This document shows, one piece after another, positions 1 to 6,274 of a stretch of DNA of 7,963 nt. The notes beneath the pieces are model-generated. The model saw only the letters and a program-made list of their open reading frames with translations. It made no database searches and was not told the DNA's origin. Origin of the DNA: Spirochaetales bacterium (GTDB lineage: Bacteria > Spirochaetota > Spirochaetia > JABMQR01); the NCBI GenBank assembly GCA_023139255.1, contig JAGLNY010000084.1:1-7963 (forward strand), written 5' to 3'. Position 1 is the stretch's first letter. Every line of letters starts with the position of its first letter. The position numbers and the translations under genes were made by a program.

Positions 1-1102
1 AATCACTTAATATCTGTTCATAAATACGATTGTGAATCACCGTGCGCCCAGCCTCTCCTTTGAACATGCCATAGAGCAGCCCTAGATTGACAATGGGATT
101 TTTAACCGAGAATGATACACTTTTTTCAGCTCCATCAAACAGGATGGCATTAACCAGTCGGAATAAATCATCGTTATTTTCAAGATTTTTGACCAGGTCA
201 TCAAAATTTGTCGTGGTGTAGCTTTCTCTCGTCAGCCAGCGAAAGGACCAGTCGATATCATCAAGCGCCCAGTGTTTCGGGTTGTAGTCCGGGTTTTGAC
301 CAGCCGCTTCTTCATCAATGTTCTTGCAAAGCTTGCTGACCAGAAAGGGATAGCCGCTGGTGTAGTAGTGGATGCGCCCGGCAATGGCGTCAAAATCCAT
401 CTCAACACCTTTGTCCTCAGCATAATCAACGAGCATGGTTTTAATCTCAGCCGGGTTGAAGCTCATATCCACGGTAAAGTCCGCGGCAATATTCCATGGA
501 CTGTTCAGTTTGATTTCATCGCCATCGCGAATCTTCAGCTTCAGGGATTTGACGTCATGAACCCCGGCCAATATCACAGAGAGAAACGAGACATCTTTAC
601 CGCGTTCGCGAAGCAGGTATTTCTGGCGCAGCATGGCCAGGAAACTCACAAAAAGCTGATTATTGCTGGATTTGTCGACTTCATCAATCAGCAGCACTAC
701 TTCAAGATCTACTTTCTTAACGAGTTGTGTGATGAATTTTGACAAAGATTTGAGGTTTGTCACCTCCCTACCAAGCTTGAGTACTAATACGGCTGTCTCG
801 GGATAAAACATTTCAAGACTGTCCGCCAGCATTTCAACAAAACGCGGGCTGAAAGAGTTTTCATCCCCAAATATGGTATCCCCAACCCCTTCAAAGGAGA
901 GGTAAATCATAACGTACTTATTCTCCAGCCTACGTTCCAACTCGTCCAGCATGGTTGTTTTACCGTATTGACGGGGACGGTTAATGGCAAAGTACTTTCC
1001 CTTACGGATAAGCTGCATTACTGCTTCAAACTTATAGGAAATATCCACCATGTAATGCCGCTTTATATTACAATTGCCGGTAACATTAAATTCTTTTTCC
1101 AT
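1..1102 (-). CDS. AAA-like P-loop ATPase, 3' end beyond left edge
   Basis: The minus frame is open from an ATG at 1102-1100 to the window edge: 367 codons, no stop, no frameshift. I read NVTGNCNIKRHYMVD at residues 6-20, then a Walker A motif NRPRQYGKTT at 41-50 and a Walker B stretch VVLLIDEVD with Asp140-Glu141. Around residues 245-260 comes HYYTSGYPFLVSKLCKNI, a C-terminal segment typical of the family. This layout matches the AAA-like ATPases (AAA_35 / AAA-ATPase_like type) that occur in many copies in some anaerobes. Their function is unknown; defence or mobile-element roles have been suggested. The start fits the family's usual N-terminus, and a weak GGTAGGG precedes it. The last seen residues (RIYEQILSD) are still in the domain, so the usual C-terminal nuclease-like part, if present, lies outside. 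Sampled lines are near 53% GC, above the genes to the right, so acquisition by transfer is possible. The fold is clear; the role is not. Confidence 0.85.
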   Translation of the reverse strand, partial: MEKEFNVTGNCNIKRHYMVDISYKFEAVMQLIRKGKYFAINRPRQYGKTTMLDELERRLENKYVMIYLSFEGVGDTIFGDENSFSPRFVEMLADSLEMFYPETAVLVLKLGREVTNLKSLSKFITQLVKKVDLEVVLLIDEVDKSSNNQLFVSFLAMLRQKYLLRERGKDVSFLSVILAGVHDVKSLKLKIRDGDEIKLNSPWNIAADFTVDMSFNPAEIKTMLVDYAEDKGVEMDFDAIAGRIHYYTSGYPFLVSKLCKNIDEEAAGQNPDYNPKHWALDDIDWSFRWLTRESYTTTNFDDLVKNLENNDDLFRLVNAILFDGAEKSVSFSVKNPIVNLGLLYGMFKGEAGRTVIHNRIYEQILSD

Positions 1103-1141
1103 GCCCTACCTTATCATACCTTCTTAAATCCAGCAATCCTG

Positions 1142-1187
1142 AAAAAAATACGATTTGTAAATGAAGTTTATATTCCGGAGGATCGTA
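1142..1187 (-). terminator. Possible weak intrinsic terminator after the thiolase
   Basis: On the minus strand TACGAT (1187-1182, in the last thiolase codons) pairs with ATCGTA (1154-1149), which is followed at once by seven T (1148-1142). The 27-nt loop can form an inner TAAA/TTTA stem. The placement is right for an end of the four-gene operon, but the stem is short and AT-rich, so read-through into the ATPase gene 40 nt on is likely. Confidence 0.3.
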
Positions 1188-2334
1188 CGTGCTGTTTTAT
1201 AAAAACAGTTGTGCCCATACCTCCGCCGACACACAGTGCGGCTAATCCATTTTTTGCTTTATTTTGCTTAATTTTATGTGCAAGATGCGTAACAATTCTC
1301 GCACCGCTGGCTCCTATGGGATGACCTAATGCAATCGCCCCGCTTTCTTGATTTATTATACCGGGATTAAGATTCAGTTCTTTTATACAAGCCAGGCTTT
1401 GGGCCGCAAATGCCTCATTTAATTCTATAGCATCAAATTCATTCACATCCAAATCATATTTGCTGCAAAGTTTCCTGATCGCAAAGATTGGGCCTAATCC
1501 CATCTCCTTCGGGTTACATCCTACAGAAGCCCACCCTGAAATTTCTGCCATTGGCTGCCATCCATTGGACTTTAGTGCTTTTTCGCTGCAGACAACTAAC
1601 ATGGCGGCCCCATCGTTAATACTGGAGGCATTGCCGGCGGTTACCGTACCATCCTTTTTAAATGCTGGTTTTAAGGAGGCTAATTTCTCTAAAGTTGTGT
1701 CAGAACGAGGATTTTCATCCTTATCAAGCTCTTCGAGCTGGACAAGCTCATCCCTGAATGCATCTTTTTCAGCGGCTGCGGTATATTTCTGCTGACTCTC
1801 AAAAGCAAATGCATCCTGTTCTTCCCGGGATATCATGTATTTCTCAGCAACCCGCTCTGCCGTCAACCCCATGTGTTCATTATCAAAACTATCAACCAGA
1901 CCATCCCGTAGAAGAGCATCAACCAGAATCCCATCACCTAATTTATATCCTTTTCTGGCTCTTTCAAGTAGATATGGTGCATTTGACATTGATTCCGTTC
2001 CACCGCACAAAACAACTTCTGCATCACCTGATAATATACTCTGGGCTGCCAAAATAATTGCCTGCATACCTGAGGCACACATCATGTTAACGGTAAAGGC
2101 GGGTTTATCTATTGGGATATCAAGTTTTACCAGCACCTGACGTGCCAGATTCATACCTAATCCTGCCATTATTACATTGCCAAGTATAACCTGATCTATT
2201 TTCGTACGGTCAAGCTTTTCTAAAACAGCTTCTCCGGCTCGTAATGCCAGATCCAAAGCGGAATATTTTGTTAATGCACCTAAAAATCTTCCTTGTGGTG
2301 TTCTTTTTGCTCCAACTATAAATATTTTGCTCAT
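1168..2334 (-). CDS. Acetyl-CoA acetyltransferase (thiolase)
   Basis: Thiolases join two acetyl-CoA to acetoacetyl-CoA or cleave acetoacetyl-CoA with CoA. The 388-residue product is close to the usual ~390. All catalytic blocks are present: the acyl-carrying Cys86 in NMMCASGMQA, NEAF at 306-309, His338 in GHPIGASGA, and Cys368 in CVGGGMG. The N-terminal IVGAKRTPQGRFLG is typical. The CASGM form resembles biosynthetic/ketolytic acetoacetyl-CoA thiolases more than the long-chain FadA form (usually NRQCSSG), but chain-length preference cannot be read off. An AAGGAG lies about 9 nt before the ATG at 2334. It is the last gene of the operon, 20 nt after the CoA-transferase, and would take acetoacetyl-CoA made by that enzyme. 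Family assignment is firm; in vivo direction is inferred. Confidence 0.95.
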   Translation of the reverse strand: MSKIFIVGAKRTPQGRFLGALTKYSALDLALRAGEAVLEKLDRTKIDQVILGNVIMAGLGMNLARQVLVKLDIPIDKPAFTVNMMCASGMQAIILAAQSILSGDAEVVLCGGTESMSNAPYLLERARKGYKLGDGILVDALLRDGLVDSFDNEHMGLTAERVAEKYMISREEQDAFAFESQQKYTAAAEKDAFRDELVQLEELDKDENPRSDTTLEKLASLKPAFKKDGTVTAGNASSINDGAAMLVVCSEKALKSNGWQPMAEISGWASVGCNPKEMGLGPIFAIRKLCSKYDLDVNEFDAIELNEAFAAQSLACIKELNLNPGIINQESGAIALGHPIGASGARIVTHLAHKIKQNKAKNGLAALCVGGGMGTTVFIKQHVRSSGI

Positions 2335-2354
2335 GTACCAACTCCTTGAGGCTC

Positions 2355-3890
2355 TTATTCAAATAACTCTTCCGGCATCAATTTTACATCATGAATTATC
2401 GGCATAAAATCCATCAAACCAATAACTTGAGATTCAATATCAATTCCAGAAGCAACTTCTATCAACTCAAGCCCTTCATCGACCAACGTAAAAACTGCCC
2501 GTTCGGTAATATAAAATACTTGCTGATTAATCTGACAAGCCCGTTCGGCACTGAACGAAATCTGCTCTAAGGTAGTGATGAATTTACGGATTTTACCCTC
2601 AGTTACTATTTTCAATTTTCCATCGGCTATTTCTACTTCAAGACCCCCGACAGTAAAAGTCCCGCAAAAAACTACTATTTTGGCGTTTTGCGATATATTT
2701 ACAAAACCGCCGACACCCGCCAATTTTCCCCCGAATTTTGAGACATTAACATTTCCCTTCCCATCAATTTGTGCAGCCCCCAAAGCTGAGAAATCCAACC
2801 CGCCCCCATCATAAAAATCAAACTGTGAAGGTTGGTCTACTACTGCCTGCGGATACAATGAGGCCCCAAAACTCCAACCGCCTGCCGGGATACCCCCGAT
2901 TGGTCCGCTTTCAACGGTGAGTGTGAACTTGTCCAGAAGATCCTTTTCAGCAGCAACCCGTGCAATTCCTTCCGGCATACCTATACCAAGGTTGGCAATA
3001 GCCCCTTCAGGTATCTCTTTGCATGCCCTGGCGCATATCACCCTTCTTTCATTTCTTGCCATTGGTTTGAGGTTGTCATTCATCGATACATCACCTGGAA
3101 TAGCCCGGCAATAGTCAGGATTATATGTTTCAGCAAATGTCTGCTGGTGTTCTACTGAATCAGCAACAACTATTTTATCAACCAATATTCCCGGTACTTT
3201 AACATGCTGGGGATTAATCGGTTCCTCCAGCAGTTCGTTAACCTGGGCTATTACCATACCCCCGGAGTTATGGGCTGCCTGTGCTATTTGGAGAACTTCA
3301 CCAAAAACGGCTTCTTTATTCATGATAAGATTACCAAACGGATCTGCTGCCGTTGCACGGATGAAACCAATGTGAATGGGAAAGGATTTATACCAGAGCC
3401 ATCTTTGCCCATCCAGCACGAGAGATTGGACCAAGTCTTCAGTAGTTTTGTCATTTAGTTTGCCACCTGAAATCTCCGGATCAATGAAGGTGCCGATTCC
3501 TACCTGAGTTATATTACCGGGTCTTTTTGCAGCTATGTCCCGAAATAATTGACATATTACTCCCTGAGGAAAATTATATGCCTCAATATCCCCATCGACA
3601 GCAAGCTTGCCGAGTTTTTGGGCTAATCCCCAGTGGCCGCCGACAACTCTCTTTAACAAGCCTTTATGGGCAAAGTGGTTAGCCCCGCGATTTCCTCCAT
3701 CTCCCTGCCCTGCCCCGTATACCAGTGTAAGCCCCTGCGGTTCGCCTTTTTCTATGAACCTTTTTTCCAGGGCAGAAGCTAATGCTTCACATACTCCTAT
3801 CCCTACAAACCCTGATGAAGCGATGGTTTGCCCATCCTGAATTAAAGCAACTGCTTCTTCAGCGCTGCATAGTCTTTTACCTACTGACAT
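2355..3890 (-). CDS. Acyl-CoA:acetate/3-ketoacid CoA-transferase (fused alpha-beta)
   Basis: A class I CoA-transferase of 511 residues, with the two subunits that are separate in enzymes such as AtoDA fused in one chain, as in E. coli YdiF and propionate CoA-transferase (about 520-530). The N-terminal domain runs to about residue 270. The C-terminal domain holds the catalytic motif TVESGPIGG, with Glu327 as the residue expected to form the glutamyl-CoA thioester, followed by the Gly-rich GGGLDFSALG at 362-371. It moves CoA between a donor such as acetyl-CoA and a short acid. Lying between an SDR and a thiolase, a 3-ketoacid (acetoacetate) or 3-hydroxyacid is the best guess for the substrate; propionate, butyrate or lactate cannot be excluded. 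The ATG at 3890 is 4 nt after the SDR stop with only a weak upstream AGGTT, so translational coupling to the SDR gene is likely. Confidence 0.93.
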   Translation of the reverse strand: MSVGKRLCSAEEAVALIQDGQTIASSGFVGIGVCEALASALEKRFIEKGEPQGLTLVYGAGQGDGGNRGANHFAHKGLLKRVVGGHWGLAQKLGKLAVDGDIEAYNFPQGVICQLFRDIAAKRPGNITQVGIGTFIDPEISGGKLNDKTTEDLVQSLVLDGQRWLWYKSFPIHIGFIRATAADPFGNLIMNKEAVFGEVLQIAQAAHNSGGMVIAQVNELLEEPINPQHVKVPGILVDKIVVADSVEHQQTFAETYNPDYCRAIPGDVSMNDNLKPMARNERRVICARACKEIPEGAIANLGIGMPEGIARVAAEKDLLDKFTLTVESGPIGGIPAGGWSFGASLYPQAVVDQPSQFDFYDGGGLDFSALGAAQIDGKGNVNVSKFGGKLAGVGGFVNISQNAKIVVFCGTFTVGGLEVEIADGKLKIVTEGKIRKFITTLEQISFSAERACQINQQVFYITERAVFTLVDEGLELIEVASGIDIESQVIGLMDFMPIIHDVKLMPEELFE

Positions 3891-3894
3891 GGTT

Positions 3895-4647
3895 TCAACC
3901 TATCCACCCGCCATTCACATGAATTACCTGACCGGTTATATACTTAGCCATATCACTACATAAGAAAACGATAGTGTTTGCTATATCCTCGGGATCACCA
4001 AATTTATTTAAAGGTATATTCTTCAACATCTCATTTCTTACCTCTTCAGGTATGGATTTGCCCATTTCTGTAAGGATAACACCAGGAGCAACCGCGTTTA
4101 CCGTAATACCTTTCCTTCCAAGCTCTCTGCTTAATGCCTTGGTAAAACCAATAACACCTGCTTTTGCGGCAGCATAATTACTCTGTCCGAAGAATCCAAG
4201 TATTCCTGAGATTGATGAAAGGTTCACGATCCTCCCGTCATCAGAAATTTTTTCTACTGCACTGCGGCAAACATTAAATACTCCTGTAAGATTGGTATCT
4301 ATGACTTGCTGCCACTCTTCTGAAGACATCTTTTTCAGTGTCCGGTCCCGAAGAATACCCGCGTTATTTATGATGATATCTATTTGATTATATTGATGCA
4401 AAATAGAATCCAGCATTTCCTGTACTTCATTGATATTCCTGACATCGGCTTTCATCGGAACAGCCCGGCTGCCTAATTCATGTGCTGTTTCTTCAGCACG
4501 TTGCTTGTTAATTCCTTTATCATCATCAAAATAATTAATAACAACACTTGCTCCTGCTTCTACTAAAGCCTTACACGCAACCGCCCCAAGACCTTGTCCG
4601 CCTCCTGTTATCAGAGCCACTTTGTTTGTTAAATCTATTATTTTCAT
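3895..4647 (-). CDS. Short-chain dehydrogenase/reductase, FabG-like
   Basis: A 250-residue classical SDR, matching the ~245-250 length of 3-oxoacyl-ACP/acetoacetyl-CoA reductases and 3-hydroxybutyrate dehydrogenases. The cofactor motif TGGGQGLG spans 14-21, NNAG 94-97, and the catalytic set is Asn119 (DTNLTG), Ser145, Tyr158 and Lys162 (YAAAK). PGVILTEM at 189-196 and the end VNGGWIG are family-typical. After the second strand the sequence is INYFDDD; acidic residues there could favour NAD over NADP, but this is weak. Given its neighbours it probably interconverts a 3-hydroxyacid or its CoA ester with the 3-keto form: 3-hydroxybutyrate dehydrogenase or acetoacetyl-CoA reductase. A housekeeping fatty-acid FabG is less likely because no fab or acp gene is nearby. 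AGAGG lies about 9 nt before the ATG, and the regulator's stop is 5 nt upstream. Confidence 0.93.
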   Translation of the reverse strand: MKIIDLTNKVALITGGGQGLGAVACKALVEAGASVVINYFDDDKGINKQRAEETAHELGSRAVPMKADVRNINEVQEMLDSILHQYNQIDIIINNAGILRDRTLKKMSSEEWQQVIDTNLTGVFNVCRSAVEKISDDGRIVNLSSISGILGFFGQSNYAAAKAGVIGFTKALSRELGRKGITVNAVAPGVILTEMGKSIPEEVRNEMLKNIPLNKFGDPEDIANTIVFLCSDMAKYITGQVIHVNGGWIG

Positions 4648-4652
4648 CTATT

Positions 4653-5231
4653 TTATCCTCTATTTTTTTTGTTGCTTCTAGTGTTTTGAATAAACACACA
4701 AATGAATTTGACCGGTTTTTTACTGATGATCTGAGTCTTGTGTTTTGTGCCGGAATCAAAAAACAGGGAATCCCCTGCTTTAAGTTTCAGCACCTCATTA
4801 TCTATTGTAAATTCCATAATCCCGGATAACATATAGATAAACTCCTGGCCTTCATGATAGAACTCTCCGGGCGGGTCACCAGGGTTTATTGTTAAGAGAA
4901 AAGGTTCAACAAATTTGTCTTTTTTCCCTAAAGCCAGGCCTTCATATGCATAGCCTAATTCTGTCCCATTATGCTGTATAATTCTGCCCTTACCGCTTTT
5001 TGTAAAAATATAGAGAGGATCCTCTTTTTCTTCATGAAAAAAGTCAGCAATTGGTACGTTCAAAGCCTTTGCTACCCGCATGAGGGTTGAAATCGGAGCA
5101 GATATCTGCCCGTTTTCGATCTTTGAAAGGGTACTCTTGGTAAGGGACGCTTCTTCAGCAAGAGCTGTTAAGGTCGAGCCTGCTTCCAACCGGATATTCC
5201 TTATATTTAACCCTAGTGTTTGTTCATTCAT
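4653..5231 (-). CDS. XRE-family regulator with C-terminal cupin domain
   Basis: A 192-residue protein when begun at the ATG at 5231. An HTH_3 domain occupies about 7-62, with the helix-turn-helix around LTALAEEASLTKSTLSKIEN (21-40). A cupin_2 domain follows at about 108-180: GEFYHEGQEFIYMLSG (122-137) and KAGDSLFFDSGTKHK (151-165) are its two motifs, with His126, Glu130 and His164 as possible metal or ligand contacts. Such proteins usually sense a small molecule and repress or activate a neighbouring catabolic operon. Here it is the first gene of the operon it probably controls. The frame is open further upstream to an ATG at 5315, but that extension (MLPSPVSILPIPIFPP) is low-complexity, non-family, and would contain the predicted promoter, so I reject it. 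An ATG at 5240 overlaps the -10 box. No Shine-Dalgarno precedes 5231. Confidence 0.92.
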   Translation of the reverse strand: MNEQTLGLNIRNIRLEAGSTLTALAEEASLTKSTLSKIENGQISAPISTLMRVAKALNVPIADFFHEEKEDPLYIFTKSGKGRIIQHNGTELGYAYEGLALGKKDKFVEPFLLTINPGDPPGEFYHEGQEFIYMLSGIMEFTIDNEVLKLKAGDSLFFDSGTKHKTQIISKKPVKFICVFIQNTRSNKKNRG

Positions 5232-5258
5232 AAGAAACATTGTATCGTAAAAAGAAAC
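5232..5258. repeat. Direct repeat AAGAAAC x2 flanking the -10 box, possible operator
   Basis: AAGAAAC occurs at 5232-5238 and again at 5252-5258 on the plus strand, 20 bp apart (about two helical turns), one copy on each side of the predicted -10 of the regulator promoter. The placement suits autoregulation by the XRE/cupin protein. A chance match in AT-rich DNA is possible. Confidence 0.35.
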
Positions 5259-5266
5259 CATGTCAA
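5239..5266 (-). promoter_or_regulatory. Sigma70-like promoter of the regulator/SDR/CoA-transferase/thiolase operon
   Basis: On the minus strand a perfect TTGACA (5266-5261), a 16-bp spacer and TACAAT (5244-5239, 5 of 6 consensus). Only 7 nt separate the -10 from the regulator ATG at 5231, so transcription would begin at or beside the A of the start codon. No competing promoter was seen in front of the three downstream genes. Confidence 0.7.
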
Positions 5267-5267
5267 T

Positions 5268-5345
5268 AGGCGGGAAGATAGGAATAGGGAGGATGGAGAC
5301 CGGAGAAGGCAACAAGGAACGGATTAGGAAGGGTCGGAAGGGTCA
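5268..5345. repeat. Purine-rich non-coding stretch with 9-bp tandem duplication
   Basis: The plus strand is strongly purine-biased here. It ends with a perfect tandem copy of GGAAGGGTC at 5327-5335 and 5336-5344. Together with the rest of 5267-5466 it forms the spacer between the antitoxin stop and the regulator promoter. I see no gene in it. It may be decayed sequence left from insertion of the toxin-antitoxin pair. Confidence 0.5.
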
Positions 5346-5368
5346 AGACATAGGTAACACTTGTTTTG

Positions 5369-5387
5369 GCATTTGTTATACGAATGC
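5369..5387. promoter_or_regulatory. Imperfect 19-bp palindrome
   Basis: GCATT at 5369-5373 and AATGC at 5383-5387 are inverted copies; two more base pairs (GT/AC) continue inward past one mismatch. It lies about 80 nt after the antitoxin stop and about 100 nt upstream of the regulator promoter. There is no T-run on either side, so an operator is more likely than a terminator, and chance is not excluded. Confidence 0.2.
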
Positions 5388-5466
5388 GGAAGAATTTAAG
5401 ATCATATATTGTTTCCAGCAAATACGGCCAGTTCAAATATTAGATTAGTCACCTTTTATTTCTCTA

Positions 5467-5763
5467 TTATGACCTTGAAACCAAGGAACCATTTAGATAT
5501 TTATGTACAAGGCTGGAAACAAGTGTTTGATATGGAAGCCCTTCCTCAATAGCCTTTATCTGAATTTGATAATAATCCTTTTGAGTAAGACGGAGATTTA
5601 TACGTTTTTCTTTTTTTAAGGTATTTCGAGCTGCTGCTATCGCTTTTTCTTTTTCTTGATCAATATTCTTGACTGGCTGCCATTCGTCACGTTCAATTGA
5701 TTCCATTAAATCTTTTTCTTCCTGATCAATTGGTTCAAATGCCTTTTTACTTACTTTTTCCAT
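5467..5763 (-). CDS. CopG/BrnA-like antitoxin
   Basis: Predicted antitoxin and DNA-binding autorepressor paired with the toxin just upstream. With the start at 5763 it has 98 residues. The N-terminal half is charged and probably flexible (VSKKAFEPIDQEEKDLMESI), as in toxin-wrapping antitoxin segments. The C-terminal half, KKEKRINLRLTQKDYYQIQI then EEGLPYQTLVSSLVHKYLNG, has the ribbon-helix-helix pattern of the CopG_antitoxin family, with INLRLT as the DNA-contacting strand. Two ATGs stand in tandem (5766, 5763). The AAGGAG at 5774-5769 is 2 nt from the first but 5 nt from the second, so I take the second, whose A is shared with the toxin TGA in a TGATG junction. The function as antitoxin is inferred from family and pairing. 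Confidence 0.85.
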   Translation of the reverse strand: MEKVSKKAFEPIDQEEKDLMESIERDEWQPVKNIDQEKEKAIAAARNTLKKEKRINLRLTQKDYYQIQIKAIEEGLPYQTLVSSLVHKYLNGSLVSRS

Positions 5764-6032
5764 CATTTCTCCTTTAAATCGTATCGTTTTGTATATTTTC
5801 TGCTTGGAAAAGCTGTTTTGAGAAAAATCTCTTTATCATTTTCTACAAAAGGTACAATAAAAGCATAATTATTAATTTCCAGAATATACATCTTTTGATT
5901 AGATCTTCCTGGGTTTTCCTCGATTCCAATTATCTGCCTTGATTCAATCAAATAGGCTATTTCCTCAAAAGTAATCCCGCGTTCGTGCTTTAATTTTTCA
6001 TTTTTTTCGGAATTCCAATTTAAATATTTCAT
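5763..6032 (-). CDS. BrnT-family toxin (DUF497-like)
   Basis: An 89-residue protein starting MKYLNWNSEKNEKLKHERGI and continuing TFEEIAYLIES, YILEINNYAFIVPFVEND and EIFLKTAFPSRKYTKRY. This is the pattern of the BrnT/DUF497 family: the WxxEKNxxLK opening, a conserved central strand pair, and a basic end (PSRKxTK). BrnT proteins are RelE-fold ribonucleases that slow translation; catalysis is usually assigned to basic residues and none can be proven here. Length and start match the family. No Shine-Dalgarno precedes the ATG at 6032, and the predicted -10 ends 6 nt before it, so a leaderless transcript is likely. Toxin-first order followed by an overlapping antitoxin is normal for BrnTA. It reads into the metabolic operon's direction, so read-through is possible. 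Confidence 0.87.
   Translation of the reverse strand: MKYLNWNSEKNEKLKHERGITFEEIAYLIESRQIIGIEENPGRSNQKMYILEINNYAFIVPFVENDKEIFLKTAFPSRKYTKRYDLKEK
5769..5774 (-). promoter_or_regulatory. Antitoxin ribosome binding site
   Basis: AAGGAG within AAAGGAGAA, inside the last toxin codons. Its spacing (2 nt to the ATG at 5766, 5 nt to the ATG at 5763) favours the second start. A strong site here and none before the toxin would favour more antitoxin than toxin from one mRNA. Confidence 0.75.
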
Positions 6033-6038
6033 GGTATG

Positions 6039-6067
6039 AATATATGCTTATATCTGCCTTTTGTCTA
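6039..6067 (-). promoter_or_regulatory. Sigma70-like promoter of the toxin-antitoxin pair
   Basis: On the minus strand TAGACA (6067-6062, 5 of 6), a 17-bp spacer and TATATT (6044-6039, 5 of 6). The predicted start of transcription falls on or next to the toxin ATG at 6032. Confidence 0.65.
6040..6053. promoter_or_regulatory. Near-perfect palindrome over the toxin-antitoxin -10, candidate operator
   Basis: ATATATGCTTATAT equals its own reverse complement except for one mismatched base pair. It covers the -10 box and part of the spacer, where a ribbon-helix-helix antitoxin would be expected to bind for autorepression. AT-rich palindromes also arise by chance. Confidence 0.4.
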
Positions 6068-6274
6068 CAGTACATAAAGGTATATTTTCCCCTGATGTAG
6101 ATGGATTATAAGCATCTCTGGATTCTGGGTAACTATAGGGAGAAAGTATCGGGTTTAGGGGGTAAGGATTGAGGTCAAACTGCAGAAGATGCTGAATGGG
6201 GTTATTAGCGTCCTTAGGGGGTGGAAGTTGGTAGAGCTTTTTTGTATTACACTAACGTGAAGTTGCCCGGGATG
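6068..6274. other. Non-coding G-rich spacer between divergent toxin and aldolase promoters
   Basis: No start-anchored reading frame with protein-like composition was found on either strand. The plus strand is G-rich from about 6125 to 6235, with TTAGGGGGT occurring twice (6155-6163 and 6214-6222) and several GG/GGG runs close together around 6151-6173 that could form a weak G-quadruplex. No riboswitch or tRNA fold was recognised. Confidence 0.5.

Noticed and set aside
272..742. Plus-strand open frame of 156 codons
   Set aside because: Lies exactly antisense to the AAA-like ATPase, whose minus frame has Walker A and B motifs; no ribosome site or recognisable domain on the plus strand.
1103..1141. 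Dedicated promoter for the AAA-like ATPase
   Set aside because: A TATGAT is present on the minus strand near 1114, but no matching -35 at 16-18 bp spacing was found.
968..1324. Plus-strand open frame spanning the ATPase/thiolase gap
   Set aside because: Covers the coding ends of two convincing minus-strand genes and has no protein family signature.
5232..5315. N-terminal extension of the XRE regulator from an ATG at 5315
   Set aside because: The extra 28 residues are Pro/Ile-rich with no family match and would contain the TTGACA/TACAAT promoter; the HTH domain begins normally after the ATG at 5231.
5260..5448. Plus-strand small open frame in the regulator/antitoxin gap
   Set aside because: Its start is inside the purine-rich repeat stretch, the Gly/Arg/Lys-rich start reflects that DNA, and it has no neighbours in the same direction.
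6155..6222. TTAGGG-containing repeats as telomere-like sequence
   Set aside because: Only two isolated copies 59 bp apart in a G-rich spacer; no tandem array.
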